44,141 bases of DNA from Flavobacteriaceae bacterium (GTDB lineage: Bacteria > Bacteroidota > Bacteroidia > Flavobacteriales > Flavobacteriaceae). Of this stretch, positions 1 through 9,200 are shown in pieces; within the stretch, counting starts at the first letter, position 1, and the number at the start of each line of letters is the position of its first letter. The position numbers and the translations under genes were made by a program. The DNA lies in the NCBI GenBank assembly GCA_029268555.1, contig JAQWNN010000019.1, positions 1 to 44,141 of the forward strand, written 5' to 3'. Under the pieces are notes generated by a model that did not search any database, was not told where the DNA came from, and was given only the letters and a program-made list of their open reading frames with translations.

Positions 1-791
1 AAAATTACAAGACTGCTTGGGGGCGTGTTTTTGGAGGGCAAGTATTAGGGCAATCCCTTCATGCTGCATATCAAACTGTTTCAAATGATCGAATAGCACA
101 TTCAATGCATGGATATTTTATTCTTGGAGGAGATATTAACAAACCCATTGACTTTCATGTTGATGCAATACGCAACGGAAGAAGTTTTACAACTCGAAGG
201 GTAGTGGCCTATCAAGATGGAAAAGCAATTTTTAATATGGCAGCTTCTTTTCACTTAAATGAAAAAGGAGTAGACCATCAAATTACAATGCCCAATGTAT
301 TTACCCCGGAAATATTACTAACTGATATCCAACAGGCAGAATCTCTTAAGGAAAATGATCCTGAACGGTATCAGCGTTTGATGATAGCTCATCCCCAAGT
401 ATTTGAGTTTAGACCAGTTGGTAAAGCAATTTATCTTGAAACAGAAAATAAGCCACCTCAATATCATATATGGTTTAAAACTAAAGAAAAAATCAGGGCA
501 AACACTCCTTTAAAGCATCAGTTACTTGCTTTTGCATCGGATTACAGTTTATTGTTGTCCGCTACATTACCTCATAGAAAAGATTTTGAAAGTCAAAAAA
601 TATATTATGCAAGTCTGGATCACGCTCTTTGGTTTCATCGTGATTTTGAAATTGACGATTGGTTACTTTATTCAATTGAAAGTCCAAGTGCTTCGAATGG
701 AAGAGGATATGCTAGGGGTAGTATTTTTGATCGATCTGGGAAGATGATTGCTTCTGTATCACAAGAAGGATTAATGAGAAAATTTAAATAA
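1..791 (+). CDS. tesB: Acyl-CoA thioesterase II (TesB family), 5' truncated by window edge
   Basis: The reading frame is already open at base 3 and encodes a GRVFGGQVLGQSL segment, the usual start of the first hotdog domain, so only about 20-25 N-terminal residues are missing. An ATG at 105 lies inside the conserved HGYFILGGD region and is not the true start. The second hotdog domain ends with DHALWFHR, a WLLYSIESPSAS stretch and SQEGLMR, which match the E. coli TesB layout including the Asp, Ser/Thr and Gln positions of its active site. The enzyme hydrolyses medium- and long-chain acyl-CoA to free fatty acid and CoA in the cytoplasm. The next gene starts 4 bases after the stop, so the two are probably cotranscribed. 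Confidence 0.93.
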   Translation, partial: NYKTAWGRVFGGQVLGQSLHAAYQTVSNDRIAHSMHGYFILGGDINKPIDFHVDAIRNGRSFTTRRVVAYQDGKAIFNMAASFHLNEKGVDHQITMPNVFTPEILLTDIQQAESLKENDPERYQRLMIAHPQVFEFRPVGKAIYLETENKPPQYHIWFKTKEKIRANTPLKHQLLAFASDYSLLLSATLPHRKDFESQKIYYASLDHALWFHRDFEIDDWLLYSIESPSASNGRGYARGSIFDRSGKMIASVSQEGLMRKFK

Positions 792-795
792 AATC

Positions 796-1521
796 ATGAT
801 AAAAAATTTTTTAATTATTTCAATATTATCTTTTTTTTTTATTGAACTAGTCTCAGCTCAACAATATGATAAAGTTGAGGGAGCTTGGAAAGCTTTATTT
901 TTAGACATACCCTTATCAAATAAATTTGTTTTACGATCTGAGTTCCATTCTAGAACAATTGATTATTTTAATATTTGGGATCAACAAATCTTTAGACCAC
1001 AGATAACATATTCAGATTCAACTAAAATAAAATGGACTATAGGATATAGTTATTTAAGGAATTTTGATGCAGACATTAATGCTGACCCAAGGGTTAGAAA
1101 TGAACATAATATCTGGGAACAGATATCCTATCAAGTTCCATTAAAAAAAGGGTCTTTCTCAACTTGGTTTCGTCTAGAACATCGTTTTCAAGAAGAACTT
1201 CCATTAAAGAAGAATCTCTCAGGAAGAAGTTTTGATTTGTCTAGCAGGATAAGGGTTCGTTTTACATATGAAAGACCAATTTCAAAAGCGAATAGTAAGT
1301 TACCTGTAAATTTTGTTTTTTACGATGAAATCTTTATTGTATTGAATCGTTCGGGAATTCCCTATAAATTCAATCAAAATTGGACTTTTCTTGGATTCAA
1401 ATTTAAAATTAACGACAAGGCTACTATAAATACTGGTTTTCAGAAAAATACCATTTTGAAATCTACTGATCTGTATTTGAAAAATAGATTTTGGAATACC
1501 ATTCTATTTTATAAGTTTTAA
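796..1521 (+). CDS. DUF2490 domain protein, predicted outer-membrane barrel
   Basis: This 241-residue protein begins with a signal peptide (hydrophobic residues about 4-20, cleavage after VSAQ). The mature part has alternating polar and aromatic beta-strands such as FVLRSEFHSRTI, NIWEQISYQV and TWFRLEHRFQEE. The pattern of an Arg-rich HRxQEE strand in a short barrel is that of DUF2490, a family of secreted or outer-membrane proteins widespread in Bacteroidota with no established function. The C-terminus ends in aromatic residues (ILFYKF), as expected of an outer-membrane barrel. It follows tesB by 4 bases and precedes a secreted phosphoesterase. Its role is unknown. Confidence 0.8.
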   Translation: MIKNFLIISILSFFFIELVSAQQYDKVEGAWKALFLDIPLSNKFVLRSEFHSRTIDYFNIWDQQIFRPQITYSDSTKIKWTIGYSYLRNFDADINADPRVRNEHNIWEQISYQVPLKKGSFSTWFRLEHRFQEELPLKKNLSGRSFDLSSRIRVRFTYERPISKANSKLPVNFVFYDEIFIVLNRSGIPYKFNQNWTFLGFKFKINDKATINTGFQKNTILKSTDLYLKNRFWNTILFYKF

Positions 1522-1573
1522 TAGGTTGACTTTTTTTCAATTTTATAATCGTAACTTTCTGTCAAAAAGCATC

Positions 1574-2674
1574 ATGTTTTTAAATGAAAACGGGTTCATA
1601 TTAACTTTCATACTTTTTAGTATAAGTTCAATTTTTGCTCAGAACCGTTTTTTTAAGGCCGAAGAAGGGATGTTTTGGATAAGTACTGATTTGCATATCC
1701 ATACAGTTTTTTCTGATGGTGAGGTTTGGCCTAGTATTAGAGTTAAAGAAGCTCAAAGAGAAGGATTGGACTTGATTGCTATAACCGATCATTTGGAGTA
1801 TCAGCCTCATGCTGAAGATATTCCTCACCCAGATAGAAACCGATCTTTTAGGATAGCCTCCCAAATGTTGCAACAAAATGATGTATTTCAGGTAATTAAT
1901 GGATCTGAAATTACTCGAGATATGCCTCCTGGTCATATTAACGCTGTTTTTATAAAAGATGCTAATAAACTTTTACATTCGGATTCTTTAACAGGGATTG
2001 AACAAGCCAATAAACAAGGGGCTTTTGTCTTTTGGAACCACCCTAATTGGGATGCACAGCGTAGGGATGGAATTGCTCGATTAGAACTATTTCATGAATA
2101 TTTAATATCAAACAAACTATTACACGGTATTGAAGTGGTCAATGAAACAACATTTTCTGAAGAGGCGCTTCAAATAGCTCTGGATAATAATCTAACTATT
2201 TTAGGAACTTCAGATATCCACGGACTTACTGATTGGGAACACCAAATAGTAGAAGGAGGCCATAGGCCAATGACACTTGTATTGGTGTCTAAAAGGACAC
2301 CAGAAGCAGTAAAAGAAGCACTTTTTCAAGGGAAAACGGTAGTTTGGTTTAACGATTTAATAATTGGAAAGGAGGAATTCCTAGAACAAATTATAAAAGA
2401 TAATATTCACTTTGGACCTTTAAAATATCTTAATAGTAAGACCATACTTAATATAGATGTAAAAAATGAAAGTAGCGTACCGTTCCAAATGGAATATATA
2501 GGGAATTTTAGTTTTCACAAGAGGACAGCTTTTTTCACTATCCCACCTAAAAGTCAGATTTCTCTCCAAGTTAAAACTAAAACAAATAAAAAATCGATCA
2601 ACTTACCTTTTAGAATATTGAATGCTGTGACTGGTCCTAAGAAATATCTTGAGTATCAATTTTTAGTAAAATAA
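1574..2674 (+). CDS. Secreted PHP-domain phosphoesterase (Sb-PDE-like)
   Basis: The PHP metal-binding motifs are present in order: DLHIHTVFSDG near residue 40, ITDHLEY, NGSEIT, FWNHPNWD and GTSDIHG. Together they supply the His and Asp ligands of a multinuclear metal site that hydrolyses phosphoesters. I chose ATG 1574 because it gives a clean signal peptide (MFLNENGFILTFILF, cleavage after IFAQ); a TTG at 1526 would only add a non-conserved 16-residue extension. The C-terminal third is a beta-rich domain without catalytic motifs. Similar Bacteroidota proteins are named Sb-PDE family phosphodiesterases after a Sphingobium organophosphate diesterase; the natural substrate here is unknown. The signal peptide places it in the periplasm or outside the cell. 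Confidence 0.85.
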   Translation: MFLNENGFILTFILFSISSIFAQNRFFKAEEGMFWISTDLHIHTVFSDGEVWPSIRVKEAQREGLDLIAITDHLEYQPHAEDIPHPDRNRSFRIASQMLQQNDVFQVINGSEITRDMPPGHINAVFIKDANKLLHSDSLTGIEQANKQGAFVFWNHPNWDAQRRDGIARLELFHEYLISNKLLHGIEVVNETTFSEEALQIALDNNLTILGTSDIHGLTDWEHQIVEGGHRPMTLVLVSKRTPEAVKEALFQGKTVVWFNDLIIGKEEFLEQIIKDNIHFGPLKYLNSKTILNIDVKNESSVPFQMEYIGNFSFHKRTAFFTIPPKSQISLQVKTKTNKKSINLPFRILNAVTGPKKYLEYQFLVK

Positions 2675-2713
2675 AAAGTAAATCTTTACTTTTATAAGAA
2701 ATGATTTTAATCT

Positions 2714-3082
2714 ATGATCAAAGATAGTAATTGGAGACCACTTCATGATTTTCTCACAATAAAGCAAAGTACAATTGAGGGTTTAGGACTCTTTTCAACT
2801 AAAGATATAATCAAGGGGACTGATCTTGGGATCACACATGTATTCGACAAACGTTTCCATGATAATTATTTGCGTCTTCCCTTGGGTGCTTTTATAAACC
2901 ATCATGAAATACCAAATTGTAAGGCTATTTTTAGAGAAGAAGATGAGAAGTTGGGAAAAGTAAAACACATCAGAATTATTGCTATAAAGAATATTAAAAA
3001 AGGAGCTGAAATTACAGTTAAGTACATCATTAATAAATTGGATGATCCCAATTGGGAATATGAGTATGAAACTACTCAATAA
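2714..3082 (+). CDS. Small SET-domain protein (putative protein-lysine methyltransferase)
   Basis: The 122-residue protein is essentially a bare SET domain. The first motif GLGLFSTKDIIKG (about residues 24-36) is the GxG strand that contacts S-adenosylmethionine. GAFINHHEIPNC (about 58-69) corresponds to the NHSCxPN motif, and ITVKY (about 105) sits where the ELTYDY motif normally lies. There is no pre-SET or post-SET domain, and the terminal Tyr pair is reduced to one. Bacterial SET proteins of this size are scattered among Bacteroidota and chlamydiae, and their substrates are mostly unknown. The gene is 39 bases downstream of the PHP gene and may share its transcript. Confidence 0.82.
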   Translation: MIKDSNWRPLHDFLTIKQSTIEGLGLFSTKDIIKGTDLGITHVFDKRFHDNYLRLPLGAFINHHEIPNCKAIFREEDEKLGKVKHIRIIAIKNIKKGAEITVKYIINKLDDPNWEYEYETTQ

Positions 3083-3322
3083 AAAATATTCAATTGAATC
3101 GCTCTAAATCAGAACCTATTACTACCCCCAGTAAAAAAATCCTGTAATGTAAAAAAGAGATTTGAATTAACTCATTTTGCATTTTACACAAAAATTAAAG
3201 AACTATTTAATATTCAATATTAACCATTCTCTTCAAAAATTTTAGTAAAAAATTATGATGTCGTTTAAGTTTTCGTATTTTTATACAATCAATTCTTCAT
3301 TGATGAATTGGTTTATGGTTAT

Positions 3323-3356
3323 AGCCTTTGGGAATAAATCCTGAAGGCTTTTTTTA
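3323..3356 (+). terminator. Rho-independent terminator
   Basis: The arms AGCCTT (3323-3328) and AAGGCT (3344-3349) form the outer stem, with an inner GGA/TCC pairing, and a run of seven T follows on the plus strand (3349-3355). The T tract points away from the SET gene, so it ends a plus-strand transcript; that transcript would have a roughly 240-base tail after the SET stop codon or start within 3083-3322. In 3083-3322 I see only another short hairpin (CAATTC and GAATTG arms, near 3289-3310) and no open frame worth calling. Confidence 0.7.
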
Positions 3357-3366
3357 TAAAATACTT

Positions 3367-4632
3367 TTACGTTACTTCAGGTTTAACTTGATTAAATCTA
3401 AGATATGACTCAGATTCAACAATATTTTCAAGTTGATTGATAACCCACCACAAATCTTCAAATCTTGTGTATAAGGGAGTGATACCCAAACGAATAAAGT
3501 TGGGAGGCCTAAAATCTGTAATTATTTTAGGGATATTTTTGCCACCTTTTTGAAGTGCTTGACAAATCTGCCATGCATTTGGATGTGAGATAGCAATATG
3601 CGACCCCCTTCTTAGGAATTTTTTTGGGCTTTGTAGGTTATATCCAAAAGAATTCAGATGATCCTTTATTGCCATTATAATCATTTCAGATTGTTTAATA
3701 CTTTTATCACGAATATTTAAAATACCAGCTTTTAGTGTTAAATCAATTCCAGATTCTACAGCCTGCATTGAAAGGATCGGAGGAGTTCCATTTTTAAAGT
3801 GATCCAATTTTTCAGCTGATTTGTATTGAGGATTAAAATCAAAGGGATTTTTATGTCCAAACCACCCTTGAATAGGGTTTTCAAGAAGTGAATGTAAGCC
3901 ACTTTCGATGTATAAGAAAGAGGGAGACCCTGGACCGCCATTCATGTATTTATATGTACAGCCTACTGCAATTTTCGTTTCACTTTCTTTAAAATCAATT
4001 GGAACAGAACCTACGCCATGACTTATGTCCCAGACAATTATACTTTTATGTTTAACAGCGTATTGATTGAGAACCTTCATTGGATAATAATAACAACTTT
4101 TATATGTAACTAAACTCAAACATATAATCCCAGGTTTTTTTTTAATACTTTCTTTAAGTAAATCTATATCAGCCTCTATTTCATTATGATATTCAATATT
4201 GTTGATTTTTAATTTCGGGAATTGTGTTTTAAGACCGTCTATAACATATAAATCTGTTGGGAAATTTAAATTATCAGTGATTAAATTATCCAGATAATTA
4301 CCCGATTGAATTAACGAAATTAGGACTTGATAAAGTCTGACTGTGGTTGATTCTCCAAAAACAATTTCTTCAGCACTTGCGTTAAGTAGTTTTCCATATT
4401 TTCCAGATAAACGATTTGGAAGTTTCAACCAGTCTTTATTCCAGCTACTGATGAGTTGTTTCCCCCATTGATTATTTATTGTTTCACCCAAAATTTCAGG
4501 AATGTTTTTAGGCATTTTTCCCAAGGAATTTCCATCTAAATAAATTTCATTTTTTTGATGAAAAAAGTGATTTCTAAAAAGTTTTAATGGGTCATCTTGA
4601 TCCATTAATTTGAAAGCTTTTAGATTAATCAT
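3367..4632 (-). CDS. kynU: Kynureninase
   Basis: This 421-residue PLP enzyme cleaves L-kynurenine or 3-hydroxykynurenine to anthranilate or 3-hydroxyanthranilate plus alanine in tryptophan catabolism or de novo NAD synthesis. Family motifs are IYLDGNSLGKMPK near the N-terminus, LISSWNKDW, DNLNFPTDLYV, VWDISHGVGSVPIDF (PLP-contacting Asp) and GCTYKYMNGGPGS, which holds the Schiff-base Lys (about residue 228). I chose ATG 4632 (MINLKAFKLMDQ) over the longer frame from 4716, because kynureninases start about here and the extra 28 residues lie within the upstream gene. The start overlaps the stop of that gene by 8 bases (ATGATTAA), suggesting translational coupling. No kynurenine monooxygenase or other pathway gene lies in the window. 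Confidence 0.93.
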   Translation of the reverse strand: MINLKAFKLMDQDDPLKLFRNHFFHQKNEIYLDGNSLGKMPKNIPEILGETINNQWGKQLISSWNKDWLKLPNRLSGKYGKLLNASAEEIVFGESTTVRLYQVLISLIQSGNYLDNLITDNLNFPTDLYVIDGLKTQFPKLKINNIEYHNEIEADIDLLKESIKKKPGIICLSLVTYKSCYYYPMKVLNQYAVKHKSIIVWDISHGVGSVPIDFKESETKIAVGCTYKYMNGGPGSPSFLYIESGLHSLLENPIQGWFGHKNPFDFNPQYKSAEKLDHFKNGTPPILSMQAVESGIDLTLKAGILNIRDKSIKQSEMIIMAIKDHLNSFGYNLQSPKKFLRRGSHIAISHPNAWQICQALQKGGKNIPKIITDFRPPNFIRLGITPLYTRFEDLWWVINQLENIVESESYLRFNQVKPEVT

Positions 4633-5293
4633 TTGAGGAATTTTTAAAGAACGGAATAATTTCCGTAACCCATTTAGCATATTGACTACCACTAGGATGT
4701 AAGCTGTCCGAAGCAATTAAATGAGGATTCGAATCAGTTGTTCTTGAAAGGGTTGTCACGTCAATGAAAGTAATGTCATTTCTTATACAAACTTCATAAA
4801 CTACTTGATTATAATCATCTATTTCTCTTGAAATTTTTTCCTGGTCTAGATTATTAGCAAAAGGCATTTTTCCCCAATCAGGAATTGAAACCACGAAAAG
4901 CCGTTCTGATTTATTACCTGCAAACAATATCGCTTGACTCAAAAGTTGTTGAAATTCAGCTTTAAAAACTTCGATACTTTTTCCTTGATATTGATTATTC
5001 ACTCCAATCAGAAGAGAAACCCAATCGTATGGAAAATCTAATATGGCAAGATCCACTCCTTTTTTTAAACCTGTAGTCGTCCATCCAGTTTGAGCGATTA
5101 TTTTAGGCTTATCAATTAAAATATTCTCTTCTTCCAATGCTTTAACTAGTTGCATAGGCCAACTTTCATTATTTGAAATAGCCTCACCTATAGTATAGCC
5201 ATCTCCTAGAGCAAGATAACTTTGATTTTTTTGTTTTTTCTCACAGCCTAAAGCAAAAAATATATAACTAAAAAATACGAGTTTACGGATCAA
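4625..5293 (-). CDS. SGNH/GDSL-fold lipoprotein with Gly in place of the nucleophilic Ser
   Basis: The N-terminus is a lipoprotein signal (MIRKLVFFSYIFFALGC, lipid-bearing Cys17). The SGNH fold follows: block I reads ALGDGYTIGE where the family has ALGDSYTIGE, block III is IGVNNQYQG, and block V is SDSLHPSG with the catalytic Asp and His. The codon for residue 32 is GGC (Gly) rather than AGC (Ser), a one-base difference that removes the nucleophile. Everything else fits an esterase or acylhydrolase anchored to the envelope. It overlaps kynU by 8 bases. It is either a non-catalytic homologue or the base is wrong. Confidence 0.85.
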   Translation of the reverse strand: MIRKLVFFSYIFFALGCEKKQKNQSYLALGDGYTIGEAISNNESWPMQLVKALEEENILIDKPKIIAQTGWTTTGLKKGVDLAILDFPYDWVSLLIGVNNQYQGKSIEVFKAEFQQLLSQAILFAGNKSERLFVVSIPDWGKMPFANNLDQEKISREIDDYNQVVYEVCIRNDITFIDVTTLSRTTDSNPHLIASDSLHPSGSQYAKWVTEIIPFFKNSSND

Positions 5294-5393
5294 AATCGAA
5301 TAAAATCAAATGTCAATATTAGACAAAAATAAAAAATTAGACAGGAACAAGAATATTAACTTTAACTATATTGTGGGGAATAAACAAACATTC

Positions 5394-6206
5394 ATGTACT
5401 ACTTTTTAATTGGATTTTTAACCTCCTTTTGGTGTATCGCCCAAATATCATTAAATACAATCAAACTTCCATCTCAGTTAGAAGAAACATCTGGATTGGA
5501 ATATATTGGTGACAACTTACTTACATTAAATGACTCAGGGGATAAAGCTAGATTATATGTATTTAACAAGAAGGGAAAATTGATTAAAAATATTCGCTTT
5601 TATGGACTAAAAAATAAAGACTGGGAAGATCTTGCCGCTGATGATGATTATTATTACATCGCTGATATTGGGAATAATTATGCTACAAGAGAAAATCTTC
5701 GAATTTATATTTTGGACAAAAATTTCATCCCAAAAGGTACAATTCGAATCAAATACAAAGCCCAAAAAACCTTTTCCAAAGAAACTCTAAATGAATATGA
5801 TGCAGAAGCACTGACAGTTGTAGGTGATAATTTGGTTTTGTTTTCCAAAAACAGAAAGACACTTCAATCGGAAATTTACACTTTTCCCAAAGTAGAGGGG
5901 AATTATAGTTTAACCCCCTCAGGCATTCTAGACACTGATGCATTAGTTACTTCAGCAGATTATAGTAAAGCTGAAGATTTGATGGTTTTAACAGGATACG
6001 ACTTTAAAGGAAATCAATTTTTTTATACCATCCATGATTTCCAAAAAAATAGATTTGAAAATCACAATTTAAAAAAATATTTGATTCCTGTAAAATCTGC
6101 TCAGATAGAAGCTGTTAAAATTATTAGTAAATTAGAGTTTTGGATTACTTCTGAAAGTGAGTCCAATGGAAAACCTCGTTTATTTAAACTAAAATTAGAA
6201 CCCTAA
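5394..6206 (+). CDS. Secreted propeller-like protein of unknown function
   Basis: I do not recognise a characterised family. The ATG at 5394 opens a signal peptide (MYYFLIGFLTSFWCIAQ) and is preferred; an in-frame ATG at 5310 would add 28 hydrophilic residues ahead of it. The mature protein of about 250 residues has repeated short beta-strand units (LEETSGLEYIGDNLLTLNDSG, DWEDLAADDDYYYIADIGNN, EYDAEALTVVGDNLVLFSK). These resemble blades of a SdiA-regulated or phytase-like beta-propeller, with acidic loops that could bind calcium. It is divergent from the SGNH lipoprotein gene and lies 24 bases before the VPS10/BNR gene, so it may be exported together with that product. Confidence 0.7.
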   Translation: MYYFLIGFLTSFWCIAQISLNTIKLPSQLEETSGLEYIGDNLLTLNDSGDKARLYVFNKKGKLIKNIRFYGLKNKDWEDLAADDDYYYIADIGNNYATRENLRIYILDKNFIPKGTIRIKYKAQKTFSKETLNEYDAEALTVVGDNLVLFSKNRKTLQSEIYTFPKVEGNYSLTPSGILDTDALVTSADYSKAEDLMVLTGYDFKGNQFFYTIHDFQKNRFENHNLKKYLIPVKSAQIEAVKIISKLEFWITSESESNGKPRLFKLKLEP

Positions 6207-6230
6207 TAACCTTATTTTAAATTAATACGC

Positions 6231-9200
6231 ATGAAATTTATAAATCCATTCTTAGTTATTTTTTTACTTTTCAGCCCTTTAATACAAAGTCAAAAAAAGA
6301 AAAAATCATCAAAAAAATCTGTTGAATTAAATGAAACATACAACAACCTTAATTGGAGAAATATAGGGCCCTTTAGAGGTGGAAGAAGTGTAACTTCAGA
6401 AGGAGTTGTAAAAGACCAATCAACATTTTATATGGGGTCAACTGGTGGTGGAATATGGAAAACAGAAGATAATGGAATGCATTGGAAAAATATTTCTGAT
6501 GGTTTCTTGAATACAGGTACTGTAGGTGCCATATCAGTATCAGAAAGCGATCCTAATGTGGTGATTGTTGGCATGGGCGAACATGCCGCAAGAGGCGTAA
6601 TGACTTCCATGGGGGACGGTGTATATAAGTCAGAGAATGCCGGTGCAACATGGGAACATATAGGTCTAGAGAATTCTAGGCATATTGCAAATGTAGAAAT
6701 ACACCCTTCCAATCCAGACTTGATTTATGTTGCGGTTCAAGGTGCTCAATATGGCCCAAGTAGTGATCGGGGTATTTACAGATCTAAAAATGGGGGTAAT
6801 ACTTGGGAAAAAGTACTTTATGTATCAAATATTACGGGAGCATCATCTTTAAGTATGGATAAAAATAATCCAAGAATTTTATATGCTGCAATGTGGCAGC
6901 ACGAGCGACTACCTTGGCAAATGAAGTCAGGTGGTGAAAAGTCTGGCTTGTATAAGTCAACCGATGGGGGAGATAGCTGGACTAGACTAAAAAAAGGACT
7001 TCCAGAAGTAATTGGTAAAGCTGGAATTTCAGTTTCCAGAGCAAATTCAAATTTAGTCTATGCCAATATAGAAGCTGAAGGAATAGCTGCTGGAGTTTAC
7101 AGATCTGAAAATGGAGGAACCTCTTGGAGGCAAGTTAATAAAGATCGTGTAACTGTTGCTCGCTCTTGGTATTATATGGAAGTATTTGCTGACCCTCAAG
7201 ATGAAAATATTGTTTATGTACTTAATGCTCCTGTTTTAAAGTCTATTGATAAAGGAGTAACATTCAAACCCATGTCTACTCCTCATGGGGATAATCACCA
7301 TTTATGGATTCATCCAGAGGATAATAAGATTATGATAAACTCAAATGATGGTGGGGCAAATGTTTCTACTAATGGAGGTAAGAGTTGGAGTACTCAGCAA
7401 AACCAACCTACTTCACAGTTTTATCGTGTAATAGCTGACGCTCAAATCCCTTATCATGTGTATGGAGGGCAACAAGACAATTCGGCAATAGGAATAAAAA
7501 GTAGAGACCAAGACAGAGGTATTGATTGGAAAGATTGGTATTCTGTTTCAGGTTGTGAAAGTGCTTTTTTAGCCTTTGATCCAAAAAATCCAAAGGTTGT
7601 TTATGGTGGATGTTACCAAGGAATAATCCAGCGTTGGAATCGAGAAACTAAATCAAGTAAAGACATTAAAGAATATCCAGAATTAGCACTAGGGAATGCA
7701 CCCAATTCATTTAAATATCGTTATAATTGGAATGCTCCAATTATTAGTGCACCTTCTGACCCAAATATTATTTACCATGCAGGTAATGTAGTCTTTAAAA
7801 CAAAGAATGGAGGTACTGATTGGGAGGTTATTAGCCCTGATTTGACAAGAAATAATATTAATCAACAAGTACCAGGGGGTATTCCATTTACAAATGAAGC
7901 AGCTGGAGGAGAAAATTATAATACATTAATGAGTCTTGTAGCATCTCCTCATAATCCTGATGTTCTATGGGCCGGGAGCGATGATGGTTTGATTCACATT
8001 ACAAGGGATGGCGGAGAGACATGGATTAATTCTACACCAAAAGGATTAAAAGAGGGAATAATTAATTCTATCGAAGTATCTCCACATAACCCAGAAACTG
8101 CCTATGCAGTGGTGATGCGATATAAGTTTATGGATCTGAACCCTTACATTTATAAAACAGAAGATTATGGTGAAAATTGGGACCTTATCACGGATGGAAT
8201 TGAGGGTGAACATAATTTTGTAAGAGTAGTACGTGAGGATCCTAAAGTTCCTGGATTACTTTATGCAGGAACTGAAACAGGATTTTATATTTCTCTAAAT
8301 GATGGTGAATATTGGGAGCCATTTCAGAATAATTTACCCATAGTTCCAATTAACGATCTATATATTCAGGATAATGATTTAATAGCAGCAACCGCAGGTC
8401 GTTCTTTTTGGATATTAGATGATTTAAGTGCCATACAACAAAGGCCAAAAGATATTTCAGTTCATTTAGTTACACCTAAAAAGTCATATCGTTTGAGTTC
8501 TGGGAAAACACCAAAAAATAGTACTCAAGGTACCAACCCAATGAGCGGCGTCTATCTTGATTATTATCTTGCTGAAGTTCATGATTCTCTAGAAGTAAAA
8601 ATTGATATTCTTCAAGGAGATCAAATTATAAGAAGTTATACTTCACAAAAGGATTCTTTATTCAAATCATGGCCAGGTGGTCCTAGCACCAAAACTATGC
8701 TTAAAAATAAGAAAGGATTTAATAGAACTCATTGGGATTTTAGAAGGGAACAATTACCTAGTGTTGATAAAGTTTTTGTTTATGGTAGTTATGAGGGAAG
8801 CTTAGTTGCCCCTGGGATGTATTCTGCTAAATTAACATATGGTGAGGAGGTTAAAAAAGTAGATATTGAAATTTTACCAAATCCAAATATGGATTATTCT
8901 GCAGCTGATTTTGAAGCTCAACAAAATCTTTTGGTCAAAATAGAAAAAGCCATTAAAAAAATTCATTACTCTGTTTCAGAAATGCGTGATGTTCAAGATC
9001 AATTGGATCACTATTTAAAAATATTAAATGGGAAAGAGGAATATAATGTAATTTATGATCAAGCTTTGGCAATAAAAAAACGTCTTAATGAATGGGAAAC
9101 TAAGTTAATTCAACCTAACCAAAAGACATTTCAGGACGTCATAAATTTTAATAATATGTTAAATGCTCAATTTATGCATTTAAAAGCATTTATTGATGCT

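Noticed and set aside
2674-2693. AAAAGTAAA/TTTACTTTT inverted repeat between the PHP and SET genes
   Set aside because: The loop is only 2 bases, the stem has a single G/C pair, and no T tract follows; chance is likely.
3083-3356. 6S RNA or another known structured RNA in the gap before kynU
   Set aside because: I could not pair the 5' and 3' parts into a long bulged rod or identify any known conserved core.
6460-8340. Repetitive coding sequence in the VPS10/BNR gene as a DNA repeat array
   Set aside because: The similarity is at the level of short protein motifs with variable spacing; there are no direct DNA repeats.
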